From: GCA-003244245 sp036266995
GTDB lineage: Bacteria > Actinomycetota > Actinomycetes > Mycobacteriales > Pseudonocardiaceae
Length of the DNA: 16,386 nucleotides
NCBI GenBank assembly: GCA_036266995.1
Contig: DATAWX010000192.1
Location: 1 to 16,386, forward strand
Direction of reading: 5' to 3'
A program made the translations under genes and the position numbers. Shown in pieces: positions 6,761 through 13,377 of the stretch. The number at the start of each line of letters is the position of its first letter. Position 1 is the first letter of the stretch. Below the pieces are notes generated by a model. It saw only the letters and a program-made list of their open reading frames with translations, did not search any database and was not told the origin of the DNA.

Positions 6761-6957
6761 TCAGTCGAACTCGCTCGCCCTCACACACTCCGGCGGTGGA
6801 CGCGCACCATTCGGTGGCCGTGAATGTCAGCGTCGGACCGGCCGGGTTCTTGGAGTCTCGGACGGCGAGGGTCACGCTACCATCGAGGATGCCGACCTCA
6901 ACGCAGTTCCCAGCCGGGCCGCTGTAGCTGCTTCTTGCGCCAGTGCGGTCGGGTCAA
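6761..6957 (-). pseudogene. DUF397-family small protein, broken by two indels
   Basis: Reading minus from about 6957 gives TRPHWRK, and then in another frame SSYSGPAGNCVEVG followed by TLAVRDSKNPAGPTLTFTAT and EWCASTAGVCEGE. This is an unmistakable DUF397 protein of about 65 residues (W-R-K-S-S-Y-S-G...N-C-V-E-V...V-R-D-S-K...F-T...E-W). The family normally sits beside XRE regulators in actinomycetes. Two lesions are visible. An extra A in AAGAAGC (around 6931-6936) separates W-R-K from S-S-Y-S. A CTCG duplication (6770-6777) moves the native F-D-stop (TCA at 6761-6763 on plus) out of frame, so the open frame runs on to 6684 through the terminator. The partner XRE gene is absent on this side. 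A shortened protein from an internal start remains possible. Confidence 0.65.
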
Positions 6958-7095
6958 CGGGAGGCCACCGCGTGAGCACTCAACAGAACCCCCGACGACC
7001 ACGCACAGCGAATAATGCCACCGGCCACCCGTAACCTCCCGGCTGTCCACTCGTTATTGCACTTTGCGTCGATAGCGCGCTCGTCCCGCGACACC

Positions 7096-7301
7096 AAGGA
7101 GGTTCCCCTGCCACCCCGGCCATAACCGCTCCGACCACCGCCCGCACAGCAGGTGAGCACGACTCAGACCCGGCCGCCGATCCGGCGCGCCGGGATGATC
7201 GCGCTTATCACCTGGCCCGGATGTGCGAGACAAGCGACCATCGCCTGCCTCGGGTCCAGCCGCGTCTCTATCACGGGCATTATTATCGCACCCACCCCTG
7301 A
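7096..7301 (+). pseudogene. Possible remnant of a small ORF with a perfect ribosome binding site
   Basis: AAGGAGGT at 7096-7103 is a consensus Shine-Dalgarno sequence. The frame that passes just after it is open from 7035 to the TGA at 7299-7301 and reads ATPAITAPTTARTAGEHDSD, then PAADPARRDDRAYHLARMCE and TSDHRLPRVQPRLYHGHYYR. That has coding-like character, but no ATG, GTG or TTG lies at the right distance; CTG at 7108 is in a different frame. A lost start codon is the simplest reading. The family is not recognised. The remainder of 6958-7433 holds no other gene I can support. Confidence 0.25.
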
Positions 7302-7433
7302 CAATCCCGGCGGGTTACCAGAGCCGACATCAAGAGGACTTCAGCGATGCGACCACCCGTGGAAAAGGGGGCTGAATGGAGTGACGCTTTCTAGCAGCGT
7401 GCCGCTGCGCTACGCTACCACGGTGGGTAAGGC

Positions 7434-7637
7434 ATGATCGATCAGCGTTACAGCATGGCCGCCAGGTGTCCCCGCTGTGATCACCGGGCCATCCTGACCG
7501 TGGACGCAGCCAACCGCCTGGTATTTGCGTCGAGGCACCGGCTGGAGTCGTTCCCGTGCCCTGCCAGGCGTGGCTGGCACGTGCGGTATCCGGGCATCGA
7601 AAATGGTGGCAAGGTTTCTCGCCGCGGGTGGCGCTAA
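7434..7637 (+). CDS. Small zinc-ribbon-like hypothetical protein
   Basis: The 67 residues have no function I recognise. A CPRC pair (C12, C15), followed by C42 in FPCPARRGWHV and by His35/His49, suggests a small zinc-binding fold of a kind common among short actinomycete proteins. ATG 7434 has only a weak purine stretch (GGTGGGTAAGGC) before it. The frame ends at 7637 and overlaps the end of glpX on the other strand by 4 bases, so the two are convergent. It lies at the border between the disordered DNA on the left and the conserved chromosomal block on the right. It may be real, or the stable remnant of a larger gene. Confidence 0.45.
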   Translation: MIDQRYSMAARCPRCDHRAILTVDAANRLVFASRHRLESFPCPARRGWHVRYPGIENGGKVSRRGWR

Positions 7638-8692
7638 GTCGTCGACGCGGGACTGCGGCCGCCAGTTGCATGGCGATAATCCACGGTGCTGTAGCGCGCC
7701 AGGCGGTCCAGGTGGTGAGTGCTGCGGACCTGCCGGATGGTGCCGCTGCGCGAGCGCATCACCAGTGACTCGGTGACGGCTCGGTCGCGGCCGTAGCGGA
7801 CTCCGTGCAGCAACTCGCCATCGGTGATCCCGGTCATGACGAAGAACGCGTCGTCCCCGCTGACCAGGTCGTCGACTGTGAGCACCACGTCGAGGTCGAG
7901 CTGGGCTGCGTCGGCACGCCGTTTCTCCTCGTCGCTGCGGGGGTGCAACCTGCCCTGCAGCACGCCACCCATGCACTGGATCGCGCAGGCGGTGATCACC
8001 CCCTCCGGGGTGCCGCCGATCCCGAGTAGCAGGTCGACTCCCGAATCGGGGGTGGCAGCCATCACCGCTGCGGCGACGTCTCCGTCGGTGATGAACTTGA
8101 TCCTGGCGCCGGTGCTGGTCACCCGGTGCGCAAGCTCGTCATGCCGCGGTCGGTCGAGCATGCAGACCGTGATGTCGTCCGGCGTGCATCCCTTAACCCG
8201 AGCCAGGGCAGCGATGTTCTCCTCAGGGGATTGCCGGATGTCGAGCGCTCCGACAGCGTCGGGTCCGGCGACGAGCTTGTCCATATAGAACACAGCGGAC
8301 GGGTCAAACATGGCGCCGCGCGGCGCGACAGCGAGTACCGACACCGCGTTGCCCATGCCCTTGGAGGTCAGCGTGGTGCCATCTACCGGATCGACGGCGA
8401 CATCGCACGCCGTCCCGGTGCCGGCGCCGACCCGTTCGCCGTTGTAGAGCATCGGGGCGTCGTCCTTTTCGCCCTCACCGATCACGACGATGCCGTCCAT
8501 CGCGACGGTCCCCATCATCGCCCGCATCGCCGCCACAGCTGCGGCGTCGGCACCGTCCTTGTCACGACGGCCGACCCACCGCCCCGCCGCCATCGCGGCA
8601 GCCTCGGTGACACGGAGCAGATCCAGTGCCAGGTTGCGGTCCGGTTCGCGCCGCACCGCTGGACTCAGCTCCGAAGAGGTCGCCTGGGCCAT
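7634..8692 (-). CDS. glpX: Fructose-1,6-bisphosphatase class II
   Basis: This cytoplasmic gluconeogenesis enzyme hydrolyses fructose 1,6-bisphosphate to fructose 6-phosphate. The 352 residues show the class II (GlpX) signatures: IGEGEKDDAPML (71-82) and DPVDGTT (101-107) for metal and phosphate binding, a later FITDGDVAAAV block, and GIGGTPEGVI. Actinobacteria commonly rely on this class. The start is ATG 8692. A TAACGT box ends 6 bases upstream, which fits a leaderless transcript, and there is no Shine-Dalgarno. The last dozen residues after TVDYRH (GGRSPASTT) are a loose tail. It diverges from gluconokinase, placing two sugar-phosphate enzymes back to back. Confidence 0.96.
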   Translation of the reverse strand: MAQATSSELSPAVRREPDRNLALDLLRVTEAAAMAAGRWVGRRDKDGADAAAVAAMRAMMGTVAMDGIVVIGEGEKDDAPMLYNGERVGAGTGTACDVAVDPVDGTTLTSKGMGNAVSVLAVAPRGAMFDPSAVFYMDKLVAGPDAVGALDIRQSPEENIAALARVKGCTPDDITVCMLDRPRHDELAHRVTSTGARIKFITDGDVAAAVMAATPDSGVDLLLGIGGTPEGVITACAIQCMGGVLQGRLHPRSDEEKRRADAAQLDLDVVLTVDDLVSGDDAFFVMTGITDGELLHGVRYGRDRAVTESLVMRSRSGTIRQVRSTHHLDRLARYSTVDYRHATGGRSPASTT

Positions 8693-8698
8693 GCCAGC

Positions 8699-8704
8699 AC
8701 GTTA
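8699..8704 (-). promoter_or_regulatory. -10 box of a probable leaderless glpX promoter
   Basis: TAACGT on the minus strand ends 6 bases before the glpX ATG. A transcript starting 6-7 bases after it would begin at the start codon. The same arrangement is seen before two other genes in the window (10896-10901 and 14508-14513). No good -35 is visible. Confidence 0.5.
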
Positions 8705-8750
8705 GGGGTGGTATACCGGAGCACGCCTCCCTCTACCGGTGGATTTACGG

Positions 8751-8803
8751 GGTGACCAGGCACGGGTGATCAGGCACGGGGTGATCAGGCACAGGGTCAT
8801 GAC
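8751..8803 (+). repeat. Tandem 14-15-bp repeat with TGATCA core before gntK
   Basis: GGTGACCAGGCACG (8751), GGTGATCAGGCACGG (8765) and GGTGATCAGGCACAG (8780) are followed by a partial fourth unit GGTCATGAC that contains the gntK start. Two units contain the palindrome TGATCA, 15 bases apart. It is either a repeated operator or a slippage product. Confidence 0.7.
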
Positions 8804-9320
8804 TAGACACAGGCCGATACAGCTCGTGGTGATGGGCGTCTCCGGTAGCGGCAAGAGCACCGTGGCCACGCTGATCGCCGCCCGAACCGGCTGCGCATCG
8901 GCCGAAGGCGACGACCTCCACCCCGCGTCGAACATCGCCAGGATGGCAGCCGGTTTCCCCCTTGATGACGCGATGCGGGCGCCCTGGTTGGCGGCCATCG
9001 CGGGTTGGCTCGCCGAGCGAGCCGCCGAGGGTGAGTGCGCCGTGGTGAGCTGTTCGGCGCTGACCCGGGCCCACCGCGACGTGCTGCGCGGCGCGGGTTC
9101 GGATGTGCGGATGGTGCATCTGGCGGGACCATATGACCTGGTCGCACAACGGCTGGCCGCCCGCCGGGGTCACTTCATGCCGCCGCCGTTGCTGGCATCC
9201 CAGTACGCGGTGCTAGAGCCGCTAGCCCCCGACGAGCCGGGCATCACCCTCAATCTGGAAGGCACGCCTCAGCACCTCGCTGACGAGGTGCTGAGAACAT
9301 TGCGCCTTCCACCGCATTGA
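8799..9320 (+). CDS. gntK: Gluconokinase
   Basis: This phosphorylates D-gluconate with ATP to 6-phosphogluconate, feeding the pentose phosphate route. From ATG 8799 there are 173 residues, the usual size for a GntK-type kinase. The P-loop GVSGSGKST lies at 13-21, followed by EGDDLHP and NIARMAAGFPLDD (substrate and Mg binding in this family), then the VSCSALTRAHRDVLR block and a lid region around RRGHFMPPPLLASQ. The open frame extends to 8739, but the extra residues are encoded by the tandem repeat, so ATG 8799 is preferred. No clear Shine-Dalgarno precedes it, only CAGGGT. A hairpin follows the stop. Confidence 0.93.
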   Translation: MTRHRPIQLVVMGVSGSGKSTVATLIAARTGCASAEGDDLHPASNIARMAAGFPLDDAMRAPWLAAIAGWLAERAAEGECAVVSCSALTRAHRDVLRGAGSDVRMVHLAGPYDLVAQRLAARRGHFMPPPLLASQYAVLEPLAPDEPGITLNLEGTPQHLADEVLRTLRLPPH

Positions 9321-9327
9321 GCGGGCG

Positions 9328-9378
9328 CAGCGGGGTTTATTCCGCGTGGGAAACCCCGCTGAGCCTGCTGAATGCGGG
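9328..9378. repeat. Intergenic hairpin repeat, copy A (also gntK terminator)
   Basis: CAGCGGGGTTT (9328-9338) pairs perfectly with AAACCCCGCTG (9351-9361), beginning 8 bases after gntK. The following segment 9355-9375 is identical, base for base over 21 positions, to the reverse complement of 14418-14438. It therefore belongs to a dispersed repeat family and probably also ends gntK transcription. Confidence 0.7.
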
Positions 9379-9452
9379 TGGGGCTGATGGAATGTAACCG
9401 GGCGGTAAGGGTTGGGGTGCGGCCTGTGCGGCAAGATATCCGGCAGCGTCTG

Positions 9453-9548
9453 ATGCGAGGGGAGGTCGTCGTGCGGCTGGCCGATGCCTCACTGCGCTCG
9501 CTGGACGAAGTCGGGGGTTTGCGGAGCGTAACCGGGGCACGGCGCTGA
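9453..9548 (+). CDS. Possible short leader ORF upstream of the DUF2064 gene
   Basis: A frame from ATG 9453 encodes 31 residues (25 from the GTG at 9471) and ends with TGA at 9546-9548. GTG 9471 has GGGGAGG 5 bases upstream, one of the best ribosome binding sites in the window. The peptide is MRLADASLRSLDEVGGLRSV and then TGARR, with high G/C at third positions. Its stop overlaps a CTG (9545) that begins the conserved N-terminus of the next protein, so it could couple translation. It may instead be the remnant of a larger gene. The function is unknown. Confidence 0.35.
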   Translation: MRGEVVVRLADASLRSLDEVGGLRSVTGARR

Positions 9549-9571
9549 CCGCCCCGCGCGCGGCACTGCTG

Positions 9572-10237
9572 GTGCTCGCCAAGGCACCGGTACCGGGGAA
9601 GGTGAAGACCCGGCTATGCCCGCCTGCCAGCCCGGCTCAGGCCGCCCGGATCGCTGCGGCGGCCTTTCTGGACACCGTGGATGCGGTGCTGGCGGTTCCC
9701 GACGTCACACCCGTGGTAGCGCTGACAGGTGATCTTGCCCAGGCGATCGACGCGGAGTCGCTGACCGAGAGGTTGCGGGCCATCACCGTGCTGCCGCAAC
9801 GTGGTACGACCCTGGGTCAACGGATCGCCGCCGCGTTCGCCGATACCGCGGCGGTAGTCGGTCACCTGCCGGTGTTGCAGATCGGGATGGACACCCCACA
9901 GGCTGACGCCAATCTGCTCAGCCACTGCCTGGACCTGCTCGACGGCGACGGCGTGGACGCCGCGCTCGGCACCGCCACCGATGGTGGTTGGTGGGTTCTG
10001 GGCGTACGGCGGCCCGAGCTGGCCGGTCTGATCGCAGACATTCCGACGTCGCTGCCGGACACCGGGGCGCGGACGCTGGCCGCGCTTCGTGCCTGCGGAT
10101 GCCGGTTGATCGAGCTGCCCGAACTATCCGATGTGGATACCTGGGAGGACGCGGTCGCGGTGGCCGCCGAGGTGCCTGACGGCCGCTTCGCCGCGGCGGT
10201 CGCCGCCGTTGCGGTTACCGTGGAGCGCCGCCGGTGA
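9572..10237 (+). CDS. DUF2064 / TIGR04282-type nucleotidyl- or glycosyltransferase
   Basis: This is a GT-A-fold transferase of the DUF2064 family. It shows the N-terminal LAKAPVPGKVKTRL nucleotide-binding signature, a metal-site-like GMDTPQ (105-110) and ATDGGWWVLG (135-144). The donor and acceptor are unknown. Family members are often found in actinomycetes with a methyltransferase and a molybdopterin oxidoreductase, as here. The coordinate given uses GTG 9572. The conserved family N-terminus begins earlier (TAPRAALLVLAKAP), and the frame contains no ATG, GTG or TTG upstream. The likely true start is therefore CTG 9545, overlapping the short ORF stop. The gene ends at 10237, overlapping the next start as GTGA. 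It is the first large gene of the operon running to 14406. Confidence 0.85.
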   Translation: MLAKAPVPGKVKTRLCPPASPAQAARIAAAAFLDTVDAVLAVPDVTPVVALTGDLAQAIDAESLTERLRAITVLPQRGTTLGQRIAAAFADTAAVVGHLPVLQIGMDTPQADANLLSHCLDLLDGDGVDAALGTATDGGWWVLGVRRPELAGLIADIPTSLPDTGARTLAALRACGCRLIELPELSDVDTWEDAVAVAAEVPDGRFAAAVAAVAVTVERRR

Positions 10238-10872
10238 TCGCGAAACACACGTCGGTATTCGACCCGGCGTTGGCCGGGAGGGCCGCCCAGCTCGTCGGCG
10301 ACGACGGGCGGATCCTCCCGGTTTCCCCGCAGCGCTGGCTGGCCCCGGCCGATGGCGAGGATGCCTGGTTGTTGAACCGCTGCACCGGGCCGACCGTGGA
10401 CGTGGGCTGCGGCCCCGGCCGGCTGGTGGCCGAGCTGGCCGGCCGGGGCGTTCCGGCGCTGGGCGTGGACTGCTCGCCACTGGCGGTCCGGCAATGCCAC
10501 TCCCGCGGCGCCGCGGTGCTGCACCGCGATGTCTTCGCCACGCTGCCCGGCGAGGGCCGGTGGCACCACGTGCTGCTGGCCGACGGCAACATCGGTATCG
10601 GCGGCGACCCGCTGCGCCTGCTGCGCCGTTGCGCCGGCCTGCTCAGACCCGGCGGCACCATGCTGGTCGAGGCGGGGCAGCCGGGAGCCGGGCTGTGGCG
10701 GGGGGTGGCCAGACTCCAGGTGATCGGCAGCGCCGCAGGCCCCTGGTTCCCGTGGGCGGTCGCCGAGCTGGCGGCGCTCGCCGCGCTCGCCGCGCTGGCC
10801 GGATTTCAGATCGGGGACCGCCACCGCGCCAGCCGTTGCTTCCTCGAGCTGCGTTATGTCAGCGGACGGTAA
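10234..10872 (+). CDS. Class I SAM-dependent methyltransferase
   Basis: This is a 212-residue methyltransferase with motif I VDVGCGPGRL (55-64), an acidic motif II GVDCS (77-81), a DGNIGIGGDP loop (117-126) in place of motif IV, and LLRPGGTMLVE (136-146). The substrate is unknown. It starts at GTG 10234, overlapping the DUF2064 stop by 4 bases. The DUF2064-methyltransferase-oxidoreductase order suggests that the three act on one small molecule or cofactor, which is inference. Near the C-terminus a 9-bp unit (GCCGCGCTC) is repeated in tandem around 10770-10800, giving AALAALAALAAL, a probable slippage expansion. Confidence 0.88.
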   Translation: MIAKHTSVFDPALAGRAAQLVGDDGRILPVSPQRWLAPADGEDAWLLNRCTGPTVDVGCGPGRLVAELAGRGVPALGVDCSPLAVRQCHSRGAAVLHRDVFATLPGEGRWHHVLLADGNIGIGGDPLRLLRRCAGLLRPGGTMLVEAGQPGAGLWRGVARLQVIGSAAGPWFPWAVAELAALAALAALAGFQIGDRHRASRCFLELRYVSGR

Positions 10873-10895
10873 CCCCTTTTAACCTGCTGGAACGC

Positions 10896-10901
10896 TAGCG
10901 T
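10896..10901 (+). promoter_or_regulatory. -10-like TAGCGT before the oxidoreductase gene
   Basis: TAGCGT ends 7 bases before ATG 10909. It would support an internal, leaderless promoter inside the operon and favours ATG 10909 over GTG 10903 as the start. Confidence 0.4.
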
Positions 10902-10908
10902 TGTGACC

Positions 10909-12210
10909 ATGAGCGTGCTGGACCGGTGGGCCGATCGAGCCGCCGGACACCCCCCGCCGGGCCCGTTCCGGGCCGGCTTCTGGCGTAGCCCCCTGCGCGG
11001 GCCATGGTTCACCGCGGTACTCAGCGTGGTCCTGCTGCCTGGCATCACGCTGATGTTCCTCACCGGGCTGGCGTCCTACGCCGCCTACAACCCCAACCTG
11101 GCGCCCGGCAACGACACCACGCCCGACAAGGGATGGCTGGGATCCTGGTTGCCGGGCTGGCCGGCCGGTCCGTCCTGGCTGTACTGGGTGACCCAGGGCG
11201 TGCACGTGACGCTCGGATTGGTGCTCATCCCGGTGGTGCTGGCCAAGCTGTGGTCGGTGTTGCCCAAGCTGTTCGAGTGGCCGCCGGCCCGCTCGGTCAC
11301 CCAGCTGATCGAGCGGGCCTCGCTGCTGCTACTCGTCGGTGGCGCGGTATTCGAGCTGGTCACTGGGGTCATGAACATCCAGTACTACTACGCTTGGCCG
11401 TTCGGTTTCTACCAGGCGCACTACTACGGGGCGTGGGTGTTCATCGCCGCGTTCGTCGTGCACGTGGCATTTCGGCTGCGCACCGTGGTCAGCGCGCTGC
11501 GCGGCCGCAGCCTCCGGGCGGAGCTTCGCACCTCGGTGTCGCAGACCATCGCGGAGAAACCCGATCCCGATCACCTGGTGTCGTCCGATCCCGCCCCGGC
11601 GACCATGTCGCGTCGTGGCGCGCTGGGAATGGTTGCGGCCGGCTCGTTGGCGCTGGCCGGGCTCAGCGTGGGAGAGGCCCTCGGCGGGTCGGCCCGGTCG
11701 ACCGCTCTGCTGGCGCCGCGTGGACAGAACATGAGGACGGGTCCAGCGGATTTCCAGGTCAACATCACCGCTGCCACGGCGGGGATCGGTCCGATCGATG
11801 ACGGCTGGCGGCTTGAGCTCAAAGGCGCGGCCAGCACGTCGCTGTCCCGCGCGCAGCTGCTCGCCCTGCCGCAGCACACTGCGCGGCTACCGATCGCCTG
11901 TGTGGAGGGCTGGTCCACCGGTGTACAGACCTGGACCGGGGTGCGGCTGGCCGATCTCGCCGCCATGGTTGACGCCGCGCCCGACACCAGCCTTTTCGTC
12001 GAATCGCTGCAGCGCGGCGGCGGTTTCGGCTCGACCACGCTGTCCGCCGGGCAGGTGCAGGCGGCTGATGCCCTGCTCGCGCTGCGGGTCAACGGTGCAG
12101 ATCTGACCATGGACCACGGTTTCCCGGCCCGGGTGGTGGTGCCGGCCCTGCCGGGGGTGCACAACACCAAGTGGGTCACCCGCATGACGTTCCTGCCGGC
12201 CCAAGGATGA
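10909..12210 (+). CDS. Membrane-anchored molybdopterin (sulfite oxidase-fold) oxidoreductase
   Basis: The N-terminal half is a four-helix membrane domain (about residues 34-58, 90-116, 138-158 and 172-192). It has helix-borne His residues at 99 (GVHVTLG) and 185 (VVHVAF), suggestive of a b-type haem. After a linker comes a twin-arginine-like SRRGALGMVAAG (234-245) with a hydrophobic stretch. Then follows a sulfite-oxidase/YedY-type molybdopterin domain with the molybdenum-ligand Cys331 in LPIACVEGWSTG, then WTGVRLADLA and DHGFPARVVVPALPG. It should oxidise or reduce a substrate outside the membrane and pass electrons through the membrane domain. The substrate is unknown. GTG 10903 is an alternative start. 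There is no Shine-Dalgarno. It overlaps the next gene by ATGA. Confidence 0.88.
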   Translation: MSVLDRWADRAAGHPPPGPFRAGFWRSPLRGPWFTAVLSVVLLPGITLMFLTGLASYAAYNPNLAPGNDTTPDKGWLGSWLPGWPAGPSWLYWVTQGVHVTLGLVLIPVVLAKLWSVLPKLFEWPPARSVTQLIERASLLLLVGGAVFELVTGVMNIQYYYAWPFGFYQAHYYGAWVFIAAFVVHVAFRLRTVVSALRGRSLRAELRTSVSQTIAEKPDPDHLVSSDPAPATMSRRGALGMVAAGSLALAGLSVGEALGGSARSTALLAPRGQNMRTGPADFQVNITAATAGIGPIDDGWRLELKGAASTSLSRAQLLALPQHTARLPIACVEGWSTGVQTWTGVRLADLAAMVDAAPDTSLFVESLQRGGGFGSTTLSAGQVQAADALLALRVNGADLTMDHGFPARVVVPALPGVHNTKWVTRMTFLPAQG

Positions 12211-12653
12211 CCCGCCGCGAAGGGGTGCAACTGCTGGCGCTGCTGGCCAGCTTCGTCGTCGCCGGCTACGCCGGGGTTCGGTTACTGACCGGTCATGTGA
12301 TCGGGACCGGTGCCTGGTTCGTCGGCAGCGCCGTAGTCCACGATCTGGTGCTCTTCCCGCTCTACGCGGGCGTCGACGCCGCACTGGTGCTGCTGCTGCG
12401 CCGCCACCCCGAGTGGGCCACCGTGGCGGGGGTGCGCTGGCTGAACTACCTGCGGGTGCCCGCGATGGTCTCCGGGTTGTTGCTGCTGGTCTGGTCACCC
12501 CTGATCCTGCGGGTGTCCAATGGCGCCTACCACGCAGCATCAGGTCTGTCGGCGCAGCCGTTCCTGGCGCGCTGGATTGCCGTCACCGTAGTGCTCTTCG
12601 CGATCTCCGCGGCTACCCTGGTGGTGCAAACGATGCGACGTGTCGCGTCATGA
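12207..12653 (+). CDS. Four-helix integral membrane protein
   Basis: The 148 residues are mostly hydrophobic, with likely membrane helices at about 7-27, 36-56, 79-100 and 119-142. The loops are arginine-rich (RRHPEW, then RVSNGAYHA). The family is not recognised. It starts at ATG 12207, overlapping the oxidoreductase stop, and its own stop overlaps the response regulator start. That makes it an obligate part of the operon. It may be an accessory subunit of the oxidoreductase or an input partner of the kinase. Longer upstream starts in this frame overlap the preceding gene and are not needed. Confidence 0.82.
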   Translation: MTRREGVQLLALLASFVVAGYAGVRLLTGHVIGTGAWFVGSAVVHDLVLFPLYAGVDAALVLLLRRHPEWATVAGVRWLNYLRVPAMVSGLLLLVWSPLILRVSNGAYHAASGLSAQPFLARWIAVTVVLFAISAATLVVQTMRRVAS

Positions 12654-13348
12654 CCGCGGCCGGGACTGTGCTGGTCGTCGATGACGATGTGCTCGTGCGT
12701 GACGTGGTCGGCCGCTACCTCGGCCGCGCCGGCTACCAGGTCACCGTCGCGGGGGACGGTGAACAGGCGCTGCGCGCCGCCCAGGCTTGCCCGCCCGACC
12801 TGGTTGTACTCGATCTCATGCTGCCCGGGCTGCCTGGTCTGGAGGTGTGCCGGCGGTTGCGGGCGGCGGGCCCGGTGCCGGTCGTCATGCTCACCGCCCT
12901 GGGTGAGGAGGAGGACCGGATCCTCGGACTGGAGCTGGGCGCGGACGACTACATCACCAAGCCGTTCAGCCCCCGGGAGCTCGTCCTGCGAGTCACCTCG
13001 GTGCTGCGCCGGGCCCGAGCTACACAGCCGCCGACCCAGTCGCCGCCGATCGACGACGACGGGCTGACGGTGGACGTCGCCGGCCGCCGGGCGGTGCTGG
13101 CCGGGCAGGAGCTGGCGCTGACCGGTCGGGAGTTCGAGCTGCTGGCCTTCCTCATCCAGCACCCTGGTCGAGCCTTCACCCGCAGCGAGCTGCTCGAGCA
13201 GGTCTGGGGCTGGAGCTTCGGCGACCATTCCACGGTGACCGTCCACGTGCGACGGTTGCGGGAGAAGGTGGAGGCAGATCCCACCGTGCCGAGGCGGATC
13301 GCCACGGTGTGGGGTGTGGGTTACCGCTACGACCGCGCCGCCGGCTGA
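12650..13348 (+). CDS. OmpR/PhoB-type response regulator
   Basis: This is a 232-residue DNA-binding response regulator. The receiver domain has the acidic pocket D11-D12-D13, phosphoacceptor D55 (LVVLDLMLPG), T82 (MLTAL) and K104 (ITKPFSP). The C-terminal half (about 135-230) is a winged helix: LTGREFELLAFLIQHPGRAF then TRSELLEQVWGW, and VTVHVRRLREKVE with the ending TVWGVGYRY. It starts at ATG 12650, overlapping the membrane protein stop by 4 bases. The frame is open far upstream, but that is inside the previous gene. It is paired with the kinase 29 bp downstream. Translational coupling to the oxidoreductase cluster suggests that it regulates that cluster. Confidence 0.95.
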   Translation: MTAAGTVLVVDDDVLVRDVVGRYLGRAGYQVTVAGDGEQALRAAQACPPDLVVLDLMLPGLPGLEVCRRLRAAGPVPVVMLTALGEEEDRILGLELGADDYITKPFSPRELVLRVTSVLRRARATQPPTQSPPIDDDGLTVDVAGRRAVLAGQELALTGREFELLAFLIQHPGRAFTRSELLEQVWGWSFGDHSTVTVHVRRLREKVEADPTVPRRIATVWGVGYRYDRAAG

Positions 13349-13377
13349 GCCGGCAATCGGACAGGGGAGTGACCGCA

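Noticed and set aside
7153..7437. 94-residue plus-strand ORF
   Set aside because: It starts at a GTG with a poor ribosome site and overlaps a frame with better coding character. No recognisable protein features.
8709..8720. Palindromic GGTATACC as -10 box for glpX or gntK
   Set aside because: No -35 lies at a suitable distance on either strand, and the TAACGT box fits glpX better.
9862..10824. 320-residue minus-strand open frame
   Set aside because: It lies opposite the DUF2064 and methyltransferase genes, has low-complexity Gly/Ala/Arg/Gln composition and no motif.
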